A stretch of 64,000 nucleotides of DNA from Kamptonema formosum PCC 10802 (lineage in GTDB: Bacteria; Cyanobacteriota; Cyanobacteriia; Cyanobacteriales; Oscillatoriaceae): NCBI RefSeq assembly GCF_000332335.1, contig NZ_KB235948.1, positions 6,096,668 to 6,160,667 on the forward strand, given 5' to 3'. The notes below the pieces were generated by a model. That model saw only the letters and a list, made by a program, of their open reading frames with translations. It was not told where the DNA came from and searched no databases. Positions 18,541 through 26,486 of this stretch are shown one piece after another. Positions within the stretch are counted from its first letter, which is position 1, and each line of letters starts with the position of its first letter. A program made the translations under genes and the position numbers.

Positions 18541-19315
18541 ATTAAATGGTCTTTGCAAAACCCGCTTTTAGACGGGTTTTGCAGGTTGCTTTTTTTCGGA
18601 TGTTATTAAATTTGCCTCTCAGCCGCCCCCCCAGCTCCCCCCACCGGGTGCCGGTGGGCCCGTTTTTGGCCCTCCAGAAGGCCGGCAATTGGTTTTTCTC
18701 CCCCTCCACTCTATATCCTAACCCCTAGCTCTGATATATCAACAGCAGTTTTACCTGCTATCCTATTAAATGGTCTTTGCAAAACACGGGTTTTGACGGG
18801 TTTTGTAGGTATGCTTTCTTTCGGATATTATTAAATTTGCCTCTCAGCCGCCCCCCGGCTCCCCCAACCGGGTGCCGGTGGACGGTTTGTAGTTCAGTGC
18901 AGCCCAACCGGCAGGCCCGTTTTTGGCCCTCCAGAAGGCTGGCCATTGGTTTTTCTCCCCCTCCCCTCTAGTGCCTAACGCCTAGCTATGAGATTTAAGC
19001 AGCAGTTTTACCTGTTATCCTATTAAATGGTCTTTGCAAAACACGGGTTGAGACGGGTTTTGTAGGTATGCTTTCTTCCGGATGTTATTAAAGTTGCCTC
19101 TCAGCCGCCCCCCAGATATCCCAACCGGGTGCCGGCAGGCCCATTTTTGGCCCTCCAGAAGACCGGCCATTGGTTTTTCTCCCCCTCGACTCTAGTTTCT
19201 AACCCCTAGCCATGAGAGCCCTAGAGCAGTTTTACCTGTTATCCTATTAAATGGTCTTTGCAAAACACGGGTTGAGACGGGTTTTGTAGGTATGCTTTCT
19301 TTCGGAGACTATAAA
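18541..19315. repeat. Tandem repeat of 224-257 bp with AAAACCCG hairpin, three copies plus partial fourth
   Basis: ATTAAATGGTCTTTGCAAAA starts at 18541, 18765, 19022 and 19246 (spacings 224, 257, 224). Each unit carries a hairpin of CAAAACCCG / CGGGTTTTG and a conserved block CTCTCAGCCGCCCCCC. The second unit has an extra insertion of about 33 bp near 18880-18912. Units are similar but not identical. No coding capacity is seen. Confidence 0.88.
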
Positions 19316-19525
19316 AGCAGGTAATGGGCGTGGGGTATGGGGGGGACGCGAATGGGGCATGGAGCATGGGGGAGATTTACGCGCTGCGCTGGCGCGCCGG
19401 CACGGAACGGCGAGAAATCAGCATTGCAAGCGTGCCCTATGCCCTATGCCCAATCCCCCAAACCCCTAACAGCTCCCGAAAGCTGTTGCAAAATGAAGTC
19501 AGTTCATTTATCTTGCTGCTGGCCC

Positions 19526-20926
19526 ATGTCAATTTTGCAGGCTGATGTAAAAAATCTGCTGTCTGACTTGATAGCTCGCTTCTCGCGGCGCGTCGATTAT
19601 TTGGCGATTCGCCTGGAGGAATCGGAAGGAACGGATATCTTCTTGCGGGGGGACAAGATTGAAACGCTCAGTGAGGGGGTGTCGGTTGGGGGACAAGTCC
19701 GCGCCTGCTATAAGGGGGGCTGGGGGTTTGCCAGTTTCAACCGGCTGGCGAATCTGGCTGAGCGGATTGAGGAAGCGGTGGCTGCGGCTAGGATGGTAGG
19801 GGTGGAGGAAACGCTGCTAGCGCCCGTCGAGCCGGTGCAGACGGTTTGCGTTTTGCCGCTCACCGGCACCGATCCGCGCCTGATTCCCCTAGCGGCGAAG
19901 AAGGCGCTGTGCGATCGCTACGGGGAAATTCTGCGTTCGGTGGACCGGCGGATCGCGACGACTTCTGTGCGCTACGGCGACAGCGCTCAGCGCATCATCC
20001 TGGCGACTTCCGAAGGAACGCTGCTGGAACAGTCCTGGACGGATATGGAAATGCGCTTTGCCGCGACTGCCCGCGACGGGACTACGGTGCAGACCGGTCG
20101 GGAAACCACCGGCTCGCGCAAAGCTTATGAAGATTTAACCGCCCTGGACACTCAGGTGCGGGGGGCTGCTGAGCGGGCGGTGGAGGCGCTGTCTTTACCG
20201 CCGGTGAGGGGGAACACCTACACGGTGGTGATTGACCCGATTCTCAGCGGTCTGTTTGTCCACGAAGCCTTCGGGCACCTCTCGGAGGCGGATATGGCTT
20301 ACGAAAATCCGGACTTGCTGGAGGTGATGACGTTGGGACGCCGGTTTGGCCCGCAGGACCTGCAAATTTTTGATGGCGCAGCGCCCCCTGGGCATCGCGG
20401 CAGCTATTTTTATGATGATGAGGGCACACCGGCAACCACAACTCAACTGATTCAGGATGGGGTGCTGGTAGGACGCCTGCACTCGCGGGAGACGGCGGGG
20501 AAGCTAGAGGAAGCGCCCACCGGCAACGCGCGCTGTTTGAATTACCACTTTCCGCCAATTGTGCGCATGACGAATACCTGGATTGAGCGGGGGAAGACGC
20601 CGGTGGCGGATTTGTTTGCCGGTATTAAGGAGGGGGTTTACGCCCGAAACTGGCTGGGGGGGATGACCAATGGGGAGATGTTCACCTTCAGTGCCGGTGA
20701 GGCGTGGTACATTCGCAACGGCGAGCTGGCTGAGCAGGTGCGGGACGTGACGCTTTCTGGAAATGTGTTTAGCACTCTGGCGGATATTGAAGCGATTGGG
20801 GATGATTTCTACTGGGATGAGTCCGGCGGTTGCGGTAAGGGGGGTCAGAGTGGGCTGCCGGTGGGCTGCGGCGGTCCGAGTTTGCGCATCCGCAATGTAG
20901 TTGTGGGTGGGGAAGCGGCGGAGTAG
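19526..20926 (+). CDS. tldD: TldD/PmbA-family metalloprotease
   Basis: TldD-type proteins are cytoplasmic zinc peptidases that in other bacteria act with TldE/PmbA on small peptides. The protein from ATG 19526 is about 466 residues, the usual length. The metal-binding motif HEAFGHLSEAD is clear near the middle (HExxxH). Family landmarks such as NTYTVVIDPILSGLFVHEAFGH and the C-terminal FWYWD-like DDFYWDESGGCGKGGQ are present. The open frame extends upstream to 19337, but that part is built from CATGCCC-type intergenic repeats, so I reject it. No obvious ribosome-binding site is visible. No second tldE/pmbA gene is in the window. Confidence 0.9.
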   Translation: MSILQADVKNLLSDLIARFSRRVDYLAIRLEESEGTDIFLRGDKIETLSEGVSVGGQVRACYKGGWGFASFNRLANLAERIEEAVAAARMVGVEETLLAPVEPVQTVCVLPLTGTDPRLIPLAAKKALCDRYGEILRSVDRRIATTSVRYGDSAQRIILATSEGTLLEQSWTDMEMRFAATARDGTTVQTGRETTGSRKAYEDLTALDTQVRGAAERAVEALSLPPVRGNTYTVVIDPILSGLFVHEAFGHLSEADMAYENPDLLEVMTLGRRFGPQDLQIFDGAAPPGHRGSYFYDDEGTPATTTQLIQDGVLVGRLHSRETAGKLEEAPTGNARCLNYHFPPIVRMTNTWIERGKTPVADLFAGIKEGVYARNWLGGMTNGEMFTFSAGEAWYIRNGELAEQVRDVTLSGNVFSTLADIEAIGDDFYWDESGGCGKGGQSGLPVGCGGPSLRIRNVVVGGEAAE

Positions 20927-21032
20927 TTTGATACAGCAATGGACATTGGGAATGGGGCATGGCGCATAGGACATGGCGCATAGGGAAAATGCCCAATACC
21001 CATGTCCTAAACTTACTGGTTATTGCTATATA

Positions 21033-21056
21033 AAAGACGCGACATGTCGCGTCTTT
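21033..21056. terminator. 24-bp perfect palindrome between convergent genes
   Basis: AAAGACGCGACA is followed directly by its exact complement TGTCGCGTCTTT. It lies between tldD (plus) and the minus-strand pair at 21075-21757, a position fitting a bidirectional intrinsic terminator. Confidence 0.7.
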
Positions 21057-21074
21057 ACATTTAGGGAGCCGGCT

Positions 21075-21443
21075 TTACCCCAGAGTCAGCACTCTTGCTG
21101 GAAAATCTACGACGAGTCGCAGTGTTTGCAGCCACTGCAAACCGAGCAAATTTTCTGGAAGCTCGATAGCAGCTACAACAGGAATATTAAACTCCTGTTC
21201 GTCTAGCAGAACTTTGCCGGCATAGAGTCTGAAAAACTCTTCACCCCTTGCTGTCCGCATGGCTCGTCTGCGTTCCATCAGAGGCCAACCCAATATCTCT
21301 ATGTCTTGGATGTTCATCGCCAGCCAGCCGGTGGTGAAACAGGTATCTAGCAGCACCTCGACTGGGAAGCTCTCCCCGTCAGCAGCAATCAACTCAATTT
21401 CAAACAATAGCTGACCTGTGTCGCCGAATCTGCCTGTAATCAT
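21075..21443 (-). CDS. Small retropepsin-like (clan AA) aspartic protease
   Basis: A 122-residue protein with one putative catalytic site VLLDTCFTTGWLA, where the usual D-T/S-G is D-T-C, and a later hydrophobic segment LLGLQWLQTLRLVVDF that resembles the psi-loop region GLD/LLG of retropepsin-like proteins. Such single-domain bacterial proteases would act as dimers. The ATG overlaps the stop of the upstream gene by four bases (ATGA), showing translational coupling. Substitution of the Gly after DT leaves activity uncertain. Confidence 0.65.
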   Translation of the reverse strand: MITGRFGDTGQLLFEIELIAADGESFPVEVLLDTCFTTGWLAMNIQDIEILGWPLMERRRAMRTARGEEFFRLYAGKVLLDEQEFNIPVVAAIELPENLLGLQWLQTLRLVVDFPARVLTLG

Positions 21444-21757
21444 ATTTGACCGCAGGCTCCTGTCTCATTGAGACAAAAAGTTCCAAGTATGGCATCAGGG
21501 TGCTTCTGACGAGCTTTTTGGTCGGCCACTTCTTCATTGGAATCGATGAAATAGTCACCGCTATCCGGCTCGATGACGATAAACCAATTATAGTGGCCAT
21601 CTATCACTTCTGGGCGGACTCGCTCAAAAATTGAGCGACAGCGGTGATATAAGGCTGAGTCTTCAGCTTGGCGTCTGGCAAGTTCCTCGGACGGTATGGT
21701 GTGTGAGGGGAATACCCTTCCCCGACGCGGGGTGCGTTTTTCTGGTGTTTGGGTCAT
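21440..21757 (-). CDS. Hypothetical protein coupled to the aspartic-protease-like gene
   Basis: A 105-residue soluble protein, basic at the N-terminus (TPEKRTPRRGRVF), with a conserved-looking core GHYNWFIVIEPDSGDYFID followed by AREKHPDAILGTF-like sequence. I do not recognise a named domain. It overlaps the following protease-like gene by four bases, so the two are made from one message. Two-gene cassettes of this shape often behave as small accessory modules; whether it is a toxin-antitoxin-like pair is not decidable from sequence. Confidence 0.65.
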   Translation of the reverse strand: MTQTPEKRTPRRGRVFPSHTIPSEELARRQAEDSALYHRCRSIFERVRPEVIDGHYNWFIVIEPDSGDYFIDSNEEVADQKARQKHPDAILGTFCLNETGACGQI

Positions 21758-21835
21758 GTTATGTCCTGCCGGTTTAATAATGGGGGGCTAGTTTCTATTA
21801 TAACTCAATCCGAACCGGCAATTTCCTGAACCGGC

Positions 21836-23209
21836 TTAATTGGGCAAGCTAACTTCTGCCCAAACTGCGATGGGGGCTGAATTAGATTCGGCGAAAGAAT
21901 CGACTTTGAGAATGATGATTTGCTGCCCCTCCTTAAGGACGCCAACTTTCTCTGGCAAGTCGTACTTGGGTTTTCTGGGCATATCTTTTCTCAGATTAAC
22001 TCCTGTGGTAACAGTTACTGTAGCTCCGGGTGAGGGGACGACAGGAGGAGATATGGTGACTGGCTGTTTCGTTGCAATCAGGGTTTCGCCCACATAGGCA
22101 AAGCCTGCAGTTTTGCTGACCGCACCTATTCTCAGCCAACCGACAGGACGGATCTGGCTGTTGTGAGTGGGCGCTACTATCACTTGAAGCGGTCTTGCTA
22201 CAACAAGACCCACAATGATTGCTGCTCCTATTATACTGCCTAATATTGCTATTTTTTGAACGTCTGCCAAACCAGAAGAGGGGGTGTTTATCTGGGGTTG
22301 AAGAGACGTTGAGCGAGGAGACACCGCTGCAGTGGGTTCTGTGGGTTCGCCGGCAGGAGAGGGAGGTGGGGGAGGGGAGATGGGAAGAGGGTTAGATTGC
22401 AAGGCGGAAAGCATTTCTCTGGCGGTGGCGTAGCGTTCGCGCGGACTGAATTGAACCGCTTTGTCTAGCACCGCCGCTAGAGAAGGGCTGACATTCAAAG
22501 CGTGCCGGTGCCAAGCAATTTCACCGGCTAGCGGATCTGCGAGTTCTTGTGGCCATTTGCCGGTGAGCAGATAAATCGCGGTCAGCCCTAAGGCGTATAA
22601 ATCGCTACAATACATCGGTCTGCCGGCAGCCTGCTCGCTAGGCATAAATCCGGGGGTGCCAATGACAATCGAACTGGCAGGATTGCCGGTGGAATTGATG
22701 CCGGTGCCCATTGTTTCTTTGACAGCACCGAAGTCAATCAGCACCGGCAAGCCATCCCGCTCCCGCAAAATGATATTATCCGGCTTGATATCCCGGTGAA
22801 CAATCCGCTTGCTGTGGACAAAATCGAGAACCGGCAGGATACTGCTCAGCAGCGCCCTGACTGAACTCTCACTCATCACCCCAGATGTGTCTATTTTGCG
22901 CCTCAGGGTTTCCCCCTCAACCCACTCTTGCACTAAGTAGAACTGTCCCGCTTCTGAAAAGTAAGCGTACAGCCGGGGAATTTGGTTGCTGCCATCGCCC
23001 AAACCTTCCAGGACAGCGGCTTCTCGCCCGAACCGATCTCGCACGAGATTGTACATCTGGGGGTTGTTCGCCACCGGCTTGAGTTGCTTGATCGCGCAGC
23101 GGCGACTGGAAGGCATCTGGGTGTCTTCCGCCAGAAATGTTTCGCCAAACCCGCCTGCGCCCAGGGTCTGAATAATCCGATAGCGGTTGTTCAAGAGTGC
23201 CGGTGTCAT
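21836..23209 (-). CDS. Transmembrane Ser/Thr protein kinase with C-terminal SH3-like domain
   Basis: A 457-residue PknB-type kinase. The kinase domain fills residues 10-270: Gly loop GAGGFGETFLAE, ATP-binding Lys41, catalytic loop HRDIKPDN (Asp140) and DFG at 159-161, activation-segment GTPGFMPSEQ. A Pro-rich linker precedes one membrane helix at about 320-339, placing the C-terminus outside the cytoplasm. That part contains a bacterial SH3-like segment (TGVNLRKDMPRKPKYDL) which may bind cell wall. The N-terminal 80 residues are almost the same as in the kinases at 42094 and 44059, so the three are recent paralogs with different extracellular sensors. Confidence 0.92.
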   Translation of the reverse strand: MTPALLNNRYRIIQTLGAGGFGETFLAEDTQMPSSRRCAIKQLKPVANNPQMYNLVRDRFGREAAVLEGLGDGSNQIPRLYAYFSEAGQFYLVQEWVEGETLRRKIDTSGVMSESSVRALLSSILPVLDFVHSKRIVHRDIKPDNIILRERDGLPVLIDFGAVKETMGTGINSTGNPASSIVIGTPGFMPSEQAAGRPMYCSDLYALGLTAIYLLTGKWPQELADPLAGEIAWHRHALNVSPSLAAVLDKAVQFSPRERYATAREMLSALQSNPLPISPPPPPSPAGEPTEPTAAVSPRSTSLQPQINTPSSGLADVQKIAILGSIIGAAIIVGLVVARPLQVIVAPTHNSQIRPVGWLRIGAVSKTAGFAYVGETLIATKQPVTISPPVVPSPGATVTVTTGVNLRKDMPRKPKYDLPEKVGVLKEGQQIIILKVDSFAESNSAPIAVWAEVSLPN

Positions 23210-23337
23210 AATTCTATTTCACCAGATAGATGTTTGGCTATCAATATAACCCTAAGCAGAGCGCTGGTAGGCGGGAATGATAGGAAAATTTACATAATAT
23301 AGCAGTTCTAAATGATTTGCGCAACCGCTCTTGGCCC

Positions 23338-23370
23338 AGAACCCCGGTTTCTTAAAGAAACCGGGGTTCT
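23338..23370. repeat. Palindrome of the CCCGGTTTC family
   Basis: A hairpin of AGAACCCCGGTTTCTT against its complement, one member of the dispersed family also at 8957, 26319, 26454, 43990, 45972, 51462 and 52778. Confidence 0.8.
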
Positions 23371-23451
23371 GAAATTTATTGGGGGCGGGTGTTGGGGGCT
23401 GGTTTATCAATCCCCTTCGCGGTGGGGCAAAGATTTTGGGGGAACCCGCCC

Positions 23452-24420
23452 CTACCGGCGGCGAAGAATCCTTTTTGCGCCCAGGAAACGATCTGAAAAA
23501 TCGGGGGCGTCGAGGGAGCTATAAATCACACCGTCAGAGGAGGATGCCTGGATAAACTTGCCATTGCCGGCATAGATTCCCAGATGCGAAGGGCCAGAAG
23601 TGTAAGTTTCAAAAAATACGAGATCCCCCGGGTGCAATTGGTCGGGAGGGATGCTAATTCCGTCGGAAAAATATTGCTGGTCTGCGTCGCGGTGGAGGCG
23701 GATTCCGTGAACTTTGAAAACCGTGTGGGCGAAACCGGAACAGTCCACACCGGCTGTCGTCATCCCGCCCCAGAGATAGGGCTGCCCTAATAGCTGGCGG
23801 GCGGTTTCTAGAATGCGCTCTCCCGACACTCGCTGCCGATTCTGCTGTGAGTAATCCAGCAACTCTCTAGAGAGGATATATCCCTGTCGCCCGCCTACCA
23901 GTTCCACCCATGTGAAGTTGCTATCTGCTCGCGCACCGGCACCGACTACTGTACCGAGAGGCAAAACGAGAAAAGCCGGCGCATTTCGGCGGGGGAGGGT
24001 TCGCACAGACGCTCGCGCAACAGAAACGATTGAGCGTTTTTCCCACGGTTTCCCTGAGGAAATGCTTCCCAAATCTGACGCGCGCACCCACCCGCGATAG
24101 TCAAATTGATCTGGCAAACTGACTTGCAACCAGGAATTTTGCCGGCTGAGAACTCTGACGGGTTCCCCATGCAGAGCCTGAGTCACCATCTCGGATTCTT
24201 CCGAGGGGTGCCGGTGAACGCTGACAGCGGCTTTTGCTGCGTAAAGGTTCGCCGCCAGCTGTTTTTCTGCTCCCACTTGTGCGTAAGAAACGCCTGACTG
24301 AGGCGCAATGTTCAGGGAGGTGTCTCCCGCAGCAGCTTTTGCGCCGGCAAACCAGCCTATTGTCACCCAGACGAACCCGAAGGTGACAGCAAATTTGGCT
24401 TTGAGCTTGTTTACTAACAT
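23452..24420 (-). CDS. NlpC/P60 cell-wall endopeptidase with SH3 domains
   Basis: From the ATG at 24420 the protein is 322 residues: a signal peptide (FAVTFGFVWVTIGWFAGAKAAA), two bacterial SH3-like regions (YAAKAAVSVHRHPSEESEMV; IVSVARASVRTLPRRNAPAF), and a C-terminal NlpC/P60 domain. The catalytic Cys227 sits in GVDCSGFAHTVF and the catalytic His in GPSHLGIYAGNGKF. Such enzymes cut the stem peptide of peptidoglycan outside the cytoplasm; the cyanobacterial AvPCP enzyme has this same SH3-NlpC plan. The longer frame upstream of 24420 is rejected because it runs into a MITE-like element. Confidence 0.9.
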   Translation of the reverse strand: MLVNKLKAKFAVTFGFVWVTIGWFAGAKAAAGDTSLNIAPQSGVSYAQVGAEKQLAANLYAAKAAVSVHRHPSEESEMVTQALHGEPVRVLSRQNSWLQVSLPDQFDYRGWVRASDLGSISSGKPWEKRSIVSVARASVRTLPRRNAPAFLVLPLGTVVGAGARADSNFTWVELVGGRQGYILSRELLDYSQQNRQRVSGERILETARQLLGQPYLWGGMTTAGVDCSGFAHTVFKVHGIRLHRDADQQYFSDGISIPPDQLHPGDLVFFETYTSGPSHLGIYAGNGKFIQASSSDGVIYSSLDAPDFSDRFLGAKRILRRR

Positions 24421-24453
24421 CTTCTTAAAGGTTAAGCTGTCAGGTTGGCTTGA

Positions 24454-24558
24454 TAGCGGTTCTAAGTGAGTTGTGATTTTTTTTAGGAACCGCCGCCGTG
24501 AAGGAGCGCCAAGGGGAGAAAGGAGAGAGGGGAGCTCACAAATCATTTAGAACTGTTA
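24454..24558. mobile_element. MITE-like element, 105 bp, immediately upstream of the NlpC/P60 gene
   Basis: Terminal inverted repeats of 23 bp lie at 24454-24476 and 24536-24558 and match at 19 positions (shared core GTTCTAA, TGA, TTGTGA). The right end also forms an exact 17-bp inverted repeat (CAAATCATTTAGAACTG, 24539-24555) with 23303-23319. Ends start and finish with TA, suggesting TA-targeting elements. Position suggests that it supplies part of the promoter of the peptidase gene. Confidence 0.75.
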
Positions 24559-24571
24559 GAGAAGCCGGCAC

Positions 24572-25207
24572 TTAGGTAAAGTCTCGTCTGATGCGATTTA
24601 AGGCTTGATTGAGTCCGTCACTGTCAATCCAGCCGACAAAGCCGCTGTAAACCATTTTATCATCTCTGTCGGCTAAAAAAACGTGGTCAACGCCAAGTGG
24701 GTTTTTCCAGGTTCTCACGGCTGTGCCGTCTCTCAGTCTCATCACGGGATTGGAATGTTTGAAGTCCCGGTGGTGTGCCGGTGTGATTCCAGGTACGCTG
24801 TTTAAGATGGCGATGACTTGTCGGGTGATTTCTGTGGCGCTGTCGCTGACTGCAGTTGAGCAGCCGCACCCATCAGTGACTGTGGCTCTGAGCCGGTCTT
24901 TCATGTCGGCATCAAAGAGTAACAGGGAGTCAATTTCGCTGAGGAGTTTTCCGTGCGCTTCAGTCTGCCGCCTTTGGCAATAAATGGCGGTGAGCAAATC
25001 CTCAAGTCCGACTTCTGTCAGGGCGTCGGCAATCAGTGCTGTGACTCCCAAAACTGCTATCCCGCCCAGCATGCCGGCTGGCCCTCCCAGTAGGGCTAGG
25101 GCGGCTGTAATGGCGGCGGCTCCTGTTAAGCCGGTTGTTGCCATGACTGTTACTAATATTATACCTGGCAATCCTAATGCTGCGACTTTTTTGACAACTT
25201 CATCCAT
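24572..25207 (-). CDS. Membrane protein with Gly/Ala-rich hairpin, unknown function
   Basis: A 211-residue protein. Residues 8-63 are two or three Gly/Ala-rich hydrophobic segments (LGLPGIILVTVMATTGLTGA; LLGGPAGMLGGIAVLGVTAL) with glycine-zipper spacing. The soluble C-terminal part has a Cys cluster DGCGCSTA and ends in a compact region (VDHVFLADRDDKMVYSGFVGW). Related N-terminal hairpins occur in uncharacterised cyanobacterial proteins that I know only as hypothetical; pore formation is a possibility, not shown. It diverges from nothing close: msrA begins about 420 bp downstream in plus coordinates on the other strand. Confidence 0.7.
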   Translation of the reverse strand: MDEVVKKVAALGLPGIILVTVMATTGLTGAAAITAALALLGGPAGMLGGIAVLGVTALIADALTEVGLEDLLTAIYCQRRQTEAHGKLLSEIDSLLLFDADMKDRLRATVTDGCGCSTAVSDSATEITRQVIAILNSVPGITPAHHRDFKHSNPVMRLRDGTAVRTWKNPLGVDHVFLADRDDKMVYSGFVGWIDSDGLNQALNRIRRDFT

Positions 25208-25624
25208 ACGCTAGTTCCCGGAACTATTATTAATTTTAGCTCACCGGCTTCGCCGGCTGCCGGCCTGGGGGCTGGCCAGAGGGACTGGGGGGCTAAAGCC
25301 CTACTACAAACTTTGGGGCTAAAGCCCAACTACGAACTGGGCTAAAGCCCAACTACGAACTGGGCTAAAGCCCAACTACGAACCTTTGGGCTAAAGCCCA
25401 ACTACGAACCTTTGGGCTAAAGCCCAACTACGAACCTTTGGGCTAAAGCCCAACTACGAACCTTTGGGCTAAAGCCCAACTACGAACCTTTGGGCTAAAG
25501 CCCAACTACGAACCTTTGGGCTAAAGCCCAACTACAAACGGTCGGTTTTCCGCCCCCCTGGAGTGGCAACTCGGGTATTATATTAAGTAAAGTAAAGATG
25601 TCGTTCAGAAATCACTAGAAACTC
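25208..25624. repeat. GGGCTAAAGCCC tandem array, 26-bp period
   Basis: From about 25290 to 25540 there are roughly nine units of TTTGGGCTAAAGCCCAACTA followed by CGAACC; the period is 26 bp in the regular part (for example 25388 and 25414), and the first units are shortened. Every unit contains the 12-bp palindrome GGGCTTTAGCCC or its complement. It occupies the divergent promoter region upstream of msrA. Confidence 0.9.
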
Positions 25625-26290
25625 ATGGGGCTATTCGGATTTGGTAAGAAGCTGGCACTGCCCACTCCTCAGGAGGCTTTGCCTGGACGGGCGCAACCCA
25701 TGCCGGTTCCCGCCCGTCACTATGTGAGCGGGAATCCGCTCAAACCCCCTTACCCGCTGGGGATGGAAATGGCAATGTTTGGCATGGGGTGTTTCTGGGG
25801 GGCGGAACGCAAATTTTGGCAGCTTGAGGGCGTTTTCAGCACTGCGGTGGGTTACGCCGCCGGCATAACGCCAAACCCTCTGTATGAGGAGGTTTGCACC
25901 GGCATGACGGGTCACAATGAGGTGGTTCGCGCTGTTTTTGACCCGAAAGCTATCAGTTACGAGGCTCTGCTGAAGGTGTTTTGGGAAAGCCACGACCCCA
26001 CGCAAGGGATGCGTCAGGGCAATGATGTTGGCACGCAGTACCGTTCGGGAATTTATGTGTATTCGGACGAGCAAAAGAAGCTGGCTGAAGCTTCGCGAGA
26101 CGCTTATCAGGACGCTCTGAAAGCTGCCGGTTACAAGGGGATTACTACTGAAATTCTGGACGCTCCTGAATTTTACTACGCGGAAGGCTACCACCAGCAA
26201 TACCTCGCGAAAAATCCGAATGGATATTGCGGTCTGGGCGGGACGAAGGTTTCTTGCCCTGGATTTGCTGTGCCTGAAGGGGTTAAGTGA
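25625..26290 (+). CDS. msrA: Peptide-methionine (S)-S-oxide reductase MsrA
   Basis: MsrA repairs oxidised methionine residues in proteins. The 221-residue protein has the active site [13 protein letters not shown] with catalytic Cys56, the family blocks [12 protein letters not shown] and [13 protein letters not shown], and a C-terminal [13 protein letters not shown] with the resolving cysteines. A roughly 45-residue N-terminal extension before the catalytic core (rich in Pro) is usual in cyanobacterial and plant forms. The start ATG at 25625 follows the GGGCTAAAGCCC array by about 85 bp. It stands alone and is followed by palindromic repeats. Confidence 0.95.
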   Translation: MGLFGFGKKLALPTPQEALPGRAQPMPVPARHYVSGNPLKPPYPLGMEMAMFGMGCFWGAERKFWQLEGVFSTAVGYAAGITPNPLYEEVCTGMTGHNEVVRAVFDPKAISYEALLKVFWESHDPTQGMRQGNDVGTQYRSGIYVYSDEQKKLAEASRDAYQDALKAAGYKGITTEILDAPEFYYAEGYHQQYLAKNPNGYCGLGGTKVSCPGFAVPEGVK

Positions 26291-26318
26291 TAGGTTTGAT
26301 TGACTTTACCTGATGCAG

Positions 26319-26351
26319 AGAAACCCGGTTTCTTTAAGAAACCGGGTTTCT
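26319..26351. repeat. Palindrome of the CCCGGTTTC family
   Basis: AGAAACCCGGTTTCTTT meets its complement to give a long perfect hairpin 28 bp after the msrA stop, where it could terminate transcription. Confidence 0.8.
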
Positions 26352-26369
26352 GTCTTATCCTGCGGCAAC

Positions 26370-26452
26370 TGGCTAATAATGCTGCTTGTCCCTTGAAAGG
26401 AGGCAGAGCCTCCAAAGGGGCGTTCCCAGGCTCCGCCTGGGAGGGGGAGAAC
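26370..26452 (+). repeat. Palindromic element copy A (GCTAATAATGCTGC ... two hairpins), 3' side of the RT gene
   Basis: The element starts with GGCTAATAATGCTGC, continues with a GGAGGCAGAGCCTCC hairpin and a GTTCCCAGGCTCCGCCTGG hairpin. The same order is found in the opposite orientation at 27930-28043 and 28080-28205, upstream of the reverse transcriptase. Confidence 0.75.
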
Positions 26453-26453
26453 T

Positions 26454-26486
26454 AGAAACCGGGTTTCTTAAAGAAACCCGGTTTCT
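26454..26486. repeat. Palindrome of the CCCGGTTTC family overlapping the RT stop codon
   Basis: AGAAACCGGGTTTCTTAA and its complement form a hairpin that overlaps the stop codon (26485-26487) of the reverse-transcriptase gene, so it can act as its terminator. Confidence 0.8.

Noticed and set aside
25290-25540. CRISPR-like array
   Set aside because: Units are contiguous identical repeats without unique spacers and no cas genes are nearby; it is a simple tandem repeat.
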